From positions 24,578-88,577 of the IMG/VR virus record IMGVR_UViG_3300042988_000341: a stretch of DNA of 64,000 nucleotides; one strand, written 5' to 3'. Positions 59,705 to 64,000 of the stretch are shown here, piece after piece (position 1 is the first letter of the stretch; each line of letters opens with the position of its first letter). Under the pieces are notes generated by a model. It was not told where the DNA came from. It did no database searches and was given only the letters and a program-made list of their open reading frames with translations. The position numbers were made by a program, and so were the translations under genes. The DNA is from a virus.

Positions 59705-60278
59705 CATCATTCTTACAGACGCAGACGGTGTACTACTCAATTGGGAGTGGGCATTCGACTGCTGGATGAACGAGCACGGCTTCAAAAAGCAGAAGGGCAC
59801 AGAGTTCGACTACAGTATTGGCACACGATACGGTATCGACGATGCTCAGGGCAAGAAGCTAATCAAAATCTTCAACGAGAGTGCTGCTATTGGATTCTTA
59901 CCACCACTACGTGACGCTATTCATTACGTGAAGAAGCTACACGAAGAACATGGCTATGTATTCCACTGTATCACATCACTAAGCAAAGACAAGAATGCTC
60001 AGCGTCTACGTAAGATGAACTTAGAGAAGTTGTTTGGTGAAACTGTGTTTGAAGAGATCGTGTGTCTAGGCACCGGTGCTGACAAAGACGAAGCACTTGA
60101 ACCCTATCGTGATTCGGGGTATACCTGGATTGAGGATAAGTGGGAAAATGCCGAAGTTGGCGCAGCGATGGGCTTACGTTCAATCATCGTTGAACACGGC
60201 CATAATATGAACCACACTACTAACATCCCAATCGTCAAAGACTGGAAAACAATCTACGAAATGATCGTAGGACGATAA
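59694..60278 (+). CDS. HAD-family phosphatase, 5'-nucleotidase-like
   Basis: The 194-residue protein has motif I ILTDADGVLLNWEWAFD (D-x-D-G-V), motif II FHCITSLSK, and motif III/IV TWIEDKWENAEVGAAMGL. The cap region is small. The arrangement suits nucleotidase- or polynucleotide-3'-phosphatase-like HAD enzymes of phages. A nucleotide or DNA-end substrate is inferred from its place near replication genes. It ends at a bidirectional terminator. Confidence 0.72.
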   Translation: MDSNIILTDADGVLLNWEWAFDCWMNEHGFKKQKGTEFDYSIGTRYGIDDAQGKKLIKIFNESAAIGFLPPLRDAIHYVKKLHEEHGYVFHCITSLSKDKNAQRLRKMNLEKLFGETVFEEIVCLGTGADKDEALEPYRDSGYTWIEDKWENAEVGAAMGLRSIIVEHGHNMNHTTNIPIVKDWKTIYEMIVGR

Positions 60279-60280
60279 GA

Positions 60281-60302
60281 TAAGGGGCTATATAGCCCCT
60301 TA
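60281..60302. terminator. bidirectional Rho-independent-like terminator
   Basis: TAAGGGGCTA and TAGCCCCTTA form a 10-bp perfect stem with TA at the centre. It is flanked by AT-rich sequence and lies between the convergent HAD and PhoH genes. Confidence 0.82.
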
Positions 60303-60306
60303 TTCT

Positions 60307-61101
60307 TTACTTGTACAAGTTAAGTACTTCACCAATCAATCTATGACGCTGAACGTCCTTGACAGTGAACTCACATACCTCTACACCACGGATAGGATGC
60401 TTGCTCAAACGACGAGTAAGGTCCATCAAGCCATTGTCAACGGCAACTCTGTCTGTCTGCTCAATATCACCGTTGATAACGAACTTACTGCCTTGGCCAA
60501 TACGAGTGAGTAGTGACTTCAATTGTAGCGGACTAGCATTCTGGGACTCATCAAGGATAAGGAAGGTATCTTTGAAGGTACGGCCACGGATCATGCCTAG
60601 CGGAGCGAACTCGATAATCTCCTCGGCGATCATGTGCTCAATCTCTTTGACGGCATAGAATTCACGTAGCACGTCCAAAACTGGGCGAACCCATGGCGCT
60701 AGCTTTGCTGTTAAATCGCCTGGCAAGAAGCCATGTTGTTCACCCTCGATACTAACAGCAGGACGACAGATGACGATACGACTAACTTCTTTATTACGAT
60801 ACGCTTCTATAGCGGCCAATGTAGCGAGATAGGTCTTACCGGTACCAGCAGGGCCACCAGCAATAACTACGTCAGTATTACTATCTTGTAGGGCCAGGAT
60901 GTAATGCTCTTGATTGACTGTTTTGGGAACTAATTTGACTGCTTTGCGTTGTTTTTGTGGATTGAAATTTATTGTATTGGATTCATACTCTCGCTGATGT
61001 GCCTGTTGGCTACGTGATGGATAGTATTCTTGCTCTTTGCGCTTAGCGCTGGTGTTTTTTCTACTCAACTTTAACTCCCTAATGTTTGTTGTGTGGTTCA
61101 T
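60307..61101 (-). CDS. phoH: PhoH-like ATPase
   Basis: The 264-residue protein has Walker A AGGPAGTGKTYLA (83-90), FLPGDLTAKLAPWVRPV, FLILDESQNASPLQ (Walker B) and KFVINGDIEQTD, all standard for PhoH. The N-terminal 60 residues are basic and Gln-rich and replace the KH or other N-domains of bacterial relatives. PhoH genes are common in T4-like phages; the role may be RNA metabolism or phosphate stress, still unsettled. A strong Shine-Dalgarno AGGAGGT (61106-61112) lies on the minus strand just upstream. Confidence 0.9.
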   Translation of the reverse strand: MNHTTNIRELKLSRKNTSAKRKEQEYYPSRSQQAHQREYESNTINFNPQKQRKAVKLVPKTVNQEHYILALQDSNTDVVIAGGPAGTGKTYLATLAAIEAYRNKEVSRIVICRPAVSIEGEQHGFLPGDLTAKLAPWVRPVLDVLREFYAVKEIEHMIAEEIIEFAPLGMIRGRTFKDTFLILDESQNASPLQLKSLLTRIGQGSKFVINGDIEQTDRVAVDNGLMDLTRRLSKHPIRGVEVCEFTVKDVQRHRLIGEVLNLYK

Positions 61102-61151
61102 ATAGACCTCCTATATCAACAACAATATTTACAACATTGGATGTAGCTAAA

Positions 61152-61177
61152 CACACACTCTCTTAAACTAGTGTGTG
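61152..61177 (-). terminator. weak hairpin between HNH and phoH genes
   Basis: CACACAC and GTGTGTG (7-bp stem, 12-nt loop) lie downstream of the HNH gene on the minus strand. Only a short T stretch follows, so termination would be partial. Confidence 0.3.
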
Positions 61178-61187
61178 AGCATAAATA

Positions 61188-61880
61188 TTAAGCTGTGCTG
61201 ATACTGATGCGCCACCCACCACAAGTTTTCCTTACGCCTGATATTACTTTACTGACACTTGCTTCATCTACTCCATGTCTTTTTACGAAATCACTTCTTG
61301 TGGATATCATTATCTCGTTGTTTTTAGTATTCTCAAAGACGTATATGGTAGAGTCATATCTAGGATTATTGGCACCTAATAAATGATGAGTTCCAACTAG
61401 AACTCTATCAGTAGCATGAGATGAGCCGTCTGGTCTACGAAGTAAATGATGAGTTCCAGCTAGAACTCTATCAGAAGATAGTGATGTGCCATCGCTTCTT
61501 TTTAATAAGTGATGTGTGCCAGATTTAACCCGATCACTAGATAATGATGACCCATCTGACCTGGTCATCAACGAATGTTTTCCATTGAGTAACGCGCTTT
61601 GGTTCTGTAATCTCGCTAAGTCGGATAACTCTTCCTTAGACATATTCATGCGTCTTGCTATTAGGTTACAGGCCCCGATATCTCCCTGCGCCAAATGAGC
61701 AGAATAATGATCCTCGATACTCAGTGCTACTAGATTATTTGGAGAATTGTTCAGGTCATTGCCGTCTCGGTGATGGATATCAAAAGACCTTCCAAGATGG
61801 TCCTGCGGTATTGGTCCATGATGGTCTTCATAGATTTTGCGATAAACTGAGGAGTGTGTCCTCTTTTTGCTAAATAACAT
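61188..61880 (-). CDS. HNH homing endonuclease with tandem 22-residue repeats
   Basis: The 230-residue protein has an N-terminal HNH core with SFDIHHRDGNDLNNSPNNLV and EDHYSAHLAQGD. The centre (about 98-171) has four tandem units of about 22 residues, with RSDGSSLSSDRV, GTHHLLKRSDG and LAGTHHLLRRPDG patterns, resembling NUMOD-type DNA-recognition repeats. The C-terminal STRSDFVKRHGVDEASVSKV and SGVRKTCGGW form a helix-turn-helix-like domain. It is free-standing beside phoH. The target is probably nearby phage DNA. Confidence 0.8.
   Translation of the reverse strand: MLFSKKRTHSSVYRKIYEDHHGPIPQDHLGRSFDIHHRDGNDLNNSPNNLVALSIEDHYSAHLAQGDIGACNLIARRMNMSKEELSDLARLQNQSALLNGKHSLMTRSDGSSLSSDRVKSGTHHLLKRSDGTSLSSDRVLAGTHHLLRRPDGSSHATDRVLVGTHHLLGANNPRYDSTIYVFENTKNNEIMISTRSDFVKRHGVDEASVSKVISGVRKTCGGWRISISTA
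61390..61590 (-). repeat. 66-bp-period tandem repeats in HNH gene
   Basis: About three full units and a partial one repeat with a 66-bp period, visible as the recurring AATGATGAGTTCC/CTAGAACTCTATCAG blocks. They are in frame and encode the 22-residue repeats. Not a CRISPR array: there are no unique spacers. Confidence 0.8.
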
Positions 61881-61940
61881 CGCTGATTGCTCCTTTTAAG
61901 CTTTAGAGTAGTTGGGCCTGCCAGCCGCGAACTACACTAT

Positions 61941-61948
61941 TATTTATC
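61941..61948 (-). promoter_or_regulatory. late-promoter-like octamer GATAAATA, minus strand
   Basis: TATTTATC on the plus strand reads GATAAATA on the minus strand, about 60 nt before the HNH gene start. It forms an inverted pair with the box at 61960. Confidence 0.45.
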
Positions 61949-61959
61949 TTCTACGAAGA

Positions 61960-61967
61960 GATAAATA
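61960..61967 (+). promoter_or_regulatory. late-promoter-like octamer GATAAATA
   Basis: GATAAATA lies 22 nt before the ATG at 61990. Only 11 nt separate it from its minus-strand twin. Confidence 0.5.
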
Positions 61968-61989
61968 CATCATACCATGGTAAACTATT

Positions 61990-62649
61990 ATGAGCACAAA
62001 GTCAAGACTAAATGAATCCGAAAAGAAAAAAACATTCATGGATTCACCCGCCTGGGATGAAATCGTACACAACGTCAAGGGACTGATGACCAGTGATGGT
62101 TCTATGTCCACTCTACTTGATTTCGAGCGCGTATTGGACGAAGCCGATATCTACGCATTTAAGAACTGGGAACTAGGTGAACTAGTAGATGGTCCCAAAA
62201 TCAAGCGATATGAAGTCAGTTGTACATTCATGTGGCCATCATCTATCATGCCTGATCCACGCGGCGCCAAGCGCTTGTTGCCATTGGGTTGTAAGTCCCT
62301 GTTCAAAAAAACAAAGATTAAAACGCCGGTCAAGATAAAGACCGCGGACGACTTCAAACCAGGCACACACTATCCTAAGCTAATCGAACGTGAAGTATGG
62401 TTAATCAATATCACTATGCCAAAACAGTTAATGAACGATATTCGTGAAGGCAGTATTGACTTAGCTGATCAGAACATTGATCTTGAGGATCTAGATGATG
62501 CTTACGCCAAAGACTATGATAAAGCAGATGTAAAATCGGAAGGCGAAGAGAACTTTGGTGGAGACATGGGTATGCCCATGGGCGACCTAGGTGGTATGGG
62601 AGCACCAGCTCCAGGTGGAGCTCCAGGCGCAATGCCACCAGCAATGTAA
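61990..62649 (+). CDS. conserved phage structural-type protein
   Basis: The 219-residue protein starts MSTKSRLNE|SEKK, in which L-N-E|S resembles a prohead-protease site. A globular middle follows (YEVSCTFMWPSSIMPDPRGA, YPKLIEREVWLINITMP), then an acidic stretch. The C-terminus is a Gly/Met/Pro-rich tail (GGMGAPAPGGAPGAM). I recall such proteins in T4-like phages near head or neck genes, without a proven role. Confidence 0.5.
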   Translation: MSTKSRLNESEKKKTFMDSPAWDEIVHNVKGLMTSDGSMSTLLDFERVLDEADIYAFKNWELGELVDGPKIKRYEVSCTFMWPSSIMPDPRGAKRLLPLGCKSLFKKTKIKTPVKIKTADDFKPGTHYPKLIEREVWLINITMPKQLMNDIREGSIDLADQNIDLEDLDDAYAKDYDKADVKSEGEENFGGDMGMPMGDLGGMGAPAPGGAPGAMPPAM

Positions 62650-62659
62650 TGGAACAGCT

Positions 62660-63217
62660 ATGACACAAATTCTAACAGAAGGCCTCAAGCACATGGACAT
62701 GGAAGATCAAATGCTTCCATACATCGGCATTGATCAGTACGAATCCAGTATCGGCGAGAATGACGATATGATCACACTAGACTTCTTAGTCAAGGGCAAA
62801 GCACAAGCAGAGGATCTAGCAGAGTGGTTCGAACGTGGATATGATTGGGTCATTGACGCGGACAGTAGTCCCGGTGAAGTCAAAGGTGGCAACTATGTTG
62901 TATTCGTGGAGATGAATCGTAGAATAAAAGTGCCTGCTCGTATCATCGAGATGCTTGACGATCTAAGTACACTAACAGGCTTCGAACTTAAGGACTGGAA
63001 AGCAAAAATCAAAGATCAGGAGTTCACTCCAACAGAAGAACTTATCGGTGATAGATTAGAACTCAGCCCTCACTTATATCGTGAGACTCATCCAGATGAA
63101 CAGGGCGACGACACACTTAATGAGTGGAAGCAAATTGCCGGTGTGCCAATGACTACCGTAGTAAATAAGGATAGTGATGCTATCCGTGCTATCAAGCGTC
63201 AAGCAGGATTAATTTAA
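62660..63217 (+). CDS. conserved phage protein
   Basis: The 185-residue protein is counted from the ATG at 62660, after GGAACA. A frame open upstream overlaps the previous gene and is rejected. It starts MTQILTE|GLKHM, again with an L-T-E|G step. The rest is acidic with YDWVIDADSSPGEVKGGNYV and VFVEMNRRIKVPARIIEMLD, alpha/beta in pattern. The order of this gene with its neighbours is familiar from T4-like marine phages. No biochemical role is known to me. Confidence 0.55.
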   Translation: MTQILTEGLKHMDMEDQMLPYIGIDQYESSIGENDDMITLDFLVKGKAQAEDLAEWFERGYDWVIDADSSPGEVKGGNYVVFVEMNRRIKVPARIIEMLDDLSTLTGFELKDWKAKIKDQEFTPTEELIGDRLELSPHLYRETHPDEQGDDTLNEWKQIAGVPMTTVVNKDSDAIRAIKRQAGLI

Positions 63218-63228
63218 GGAACAAAACA

Positions 63229-63876
63229 ATGCCAACACAAACTATTCTACCAAAAAAAGGTAATCAAGCATTTGCTCTTGATGACGACCATCACGAAGCC
63301 TTAGCTAACGACCCACACATTCACGATTTCCCACAGGGAACTTCATTTGGAGACTTCAATGCCACGACAACCACATCAACAAGCGATGCGTCAACATCTT
63401 TCTCTGCTTCAACAGCAGGGTTCAGTAGCGGCAGTTTCAGCGCGCCAGCAGCAACAGCACCTACCACAAGTTTTGGCGGAGGTGGGGTTGGAAGCCTATC
63501 TTCAACAGCTACTCAAAGCCCAGCAACAGCGCAAATAAACGCCCAGCAAGATCAAAGCAAACTGCTACAATCATCTGGTGGCGCAATGCAAGAAGGCGCT
63601 GAGGCTAGTATCAAAGCCGACGACAAGTTCGGCGACTTCATCAACTCTAAGTGGCGCCCAATGATGGCTGTCATTTATATGTTGACTTGTACTTGTGACT
63701 TCGTAATCTTCCCGGTTCTATGGTCACTACTACAAGCAATGAGCAAAGGTCAAGTCACATCACAATGGATGCCATTGACCTTACAAGGTGCCGGACTATA
63801 TCACATCGCTATGGGTGCTGTACTAGGCTTAGCCGCGTACGGACGCTCACAAGAGAAGATTGCCGGTAAGAGTTAA
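63229..63876 (+). CDS. holin-like membrane protein (3TM type)
   Basis: The 215-residue protein has a soluble, disordered Ser/Thr/Ala/Gln-rich N-terminal half (about 1-130). The C-terminal part has DKFGDFINSKWRPMMAVIYM, a hydrophobic LTCTCDFVIFPVLWSLLQA and LTLQGAGLYHIAMGAVLGLA. This matches the layout of 3TM holins (KWRP...GLYHIAMGAVLG...YGRSQEK). The long disordered N-terminus is unusual for a holin. It could be a structural membrane-interacting protein instead. Confidence 0.6.
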   Translation: MPTQTILPKKGNQAFALDDDHHEALANDPHIHDFPQGTSFGDFNATTTTSTSDASTSFSASTAGFSSGSFSAPAATAPTTSFGGGGVGSLSSTATQSPATAQINAQQDQSKLLQSSGGAMQEGAEASIKADDKFGDFINSKWRPMMAVIYMLTCTCDFVIFPVLWSLLQAMSKGQVTSQWMPLTLQGAGLYHIAMGAVLGLAAYGRSQEKIAGKS

Positions 63877-63894
63877 TCACTCTTCCAATTTCAC

Positions 63895-63923
63895 TTGACA
63901 CACCGCTTCGGCGGTGTTATACT
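63895..63923 (+). promoter_or_regulatory. sigma70-type promoter TTGACA-N17-TATACT with hairpin spacer
   Basis: The spacer holds a perfect hairpin: CACCGC, TTCG, GCGGTG (63901-63916). The -10 ends 8 nt before the dnaJ ATG. Confidence 0.8.
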
Positions 63924-63931
63924 TTACAACT

Positions 63932-64000
63932 ATGGACTATTACAAGACACTAGGAGTAGAGCGTAACGCCACTCCAGAAGACATTAAAAAGGCCTATCGT
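63932..64000 (+). CDS. dnaJ: DnaJ-like J-domain protein, 3'-truncated by window
   Basis: The first 23 residues, DYYKTLGVERNATPEDIKKA followed by YR, are a clear J-domain start (helix I and the turn to helix II). The HPD motif would lie just beyond the window. It is under its own sigma70 promoter. A phage DnaJ would recruit host DnaK. Whether it is a full DnaJ or a short J protein cannot be told. Confidence 0.85.
   Translation, partial: MDYYKTLGVERNATPEDIKKAYR

Noticed and set aside
61390-61590. CRISPR-like array
   Set aside because: The 66-bp units are in frame in an HNH gene and there are no unique spacers between short constant repeats.
62591-62659. Upstream start for the gene ending at 63217
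   Set aside because: The extension lies inside the Gly/Met/Pro tail of the previous gene in another frame and has shadow-like composition.
1-64000. tRNA or rRNA genes
   Set aside because: I looked for GGTTCGAAT-like T-arms followed by acceptor stems in the gaps and found none; gaps are mostly under 130 nt.

Overview
The window is part of a large tailed double-stranded DNA phage genome of the T4-like myovirus type. Support for this includes a gp44-type clamp loader, a gp31/GroES-type co-chaperonin, a dihydrofolate reductase and thymidylate synthase pair, PhoH, a MoxR-type ATPase paired with a VWA/metallopeptidase protein, free-standing HNH and GIY-YIG endonucleases, very long repetitive fibre genes, and recurring NATAAATA late-promoter-like octamers. 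A lipoprotein o-spanin, a GH19 endolysin and perfect sigma70-type promoters point to a Gram-negative, proteobacteria-like host. No terminase, portal or major capsid gene is present, so the whole genome is much larger than 64 kb. I saw no tRNA genes, CRISPR arrays or insertion sequences.

Layout. 1-15.4 kb: fibre/adhesin genes on the + strand, namely a giant beta-repeat protein cut by the window edge, two paralogous fibres with a DLAE-type C-terminal domain, and three tandem paralogues. 15.4-30.3 kb: an unusual enzyme island with two GT-A-like glycosyltransferases, a third GT-like protein, four translationally coupled radical SAM proteins, a 34-residue peptide, a sulfotransferase, an SGNH hydrolase, a NodU-type carbamoyltransferase, two paralogous 2-oxoglutarate/Fe(II) oxygenases, a methyltransferase and a protein with 65-residue tandem repeats. 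30.3-42.7 kb: small early genes behind sigma70 promoters, the MoxR/VWA pair split by an HNH gene, nucleotide metabolism, an NDP-sugar epimerase, the spanins and several MKINE proteins. 43.0-45.5 kb: a secreted NUC1 nuclease, an HExxH protein and the endolysin. 45.5-55.6 kb: a second adhesin block ending in a virion-type subtilase. 55.9-60.3 kb: early genes (DNA polymerase III-like fragment, co-chaperonin, clamp loader, HAD phosphatase). 60.3-64 kb: PhoH, a repeat-bearing HNH gene, three conserved phage proteins ending in a holin-like one, and the start of dnaJ.

How it works together. The island lies directly downstream of fibre genes and shares late-type promoter motifs with them. It therefore most plausibly modifies a virion protein, a peptide or a host-surface glycan late in infection; the substrate cannot be read from sequence. 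Regulation seems to have two classes: host-like TTGACA/TAtAAT promoters before replication and metabolism genes, and NTAAATA boxes before structural and island genes. In both classes several genes have their ATG exactly where transcription should start, which predicts leaderless mRNAs.
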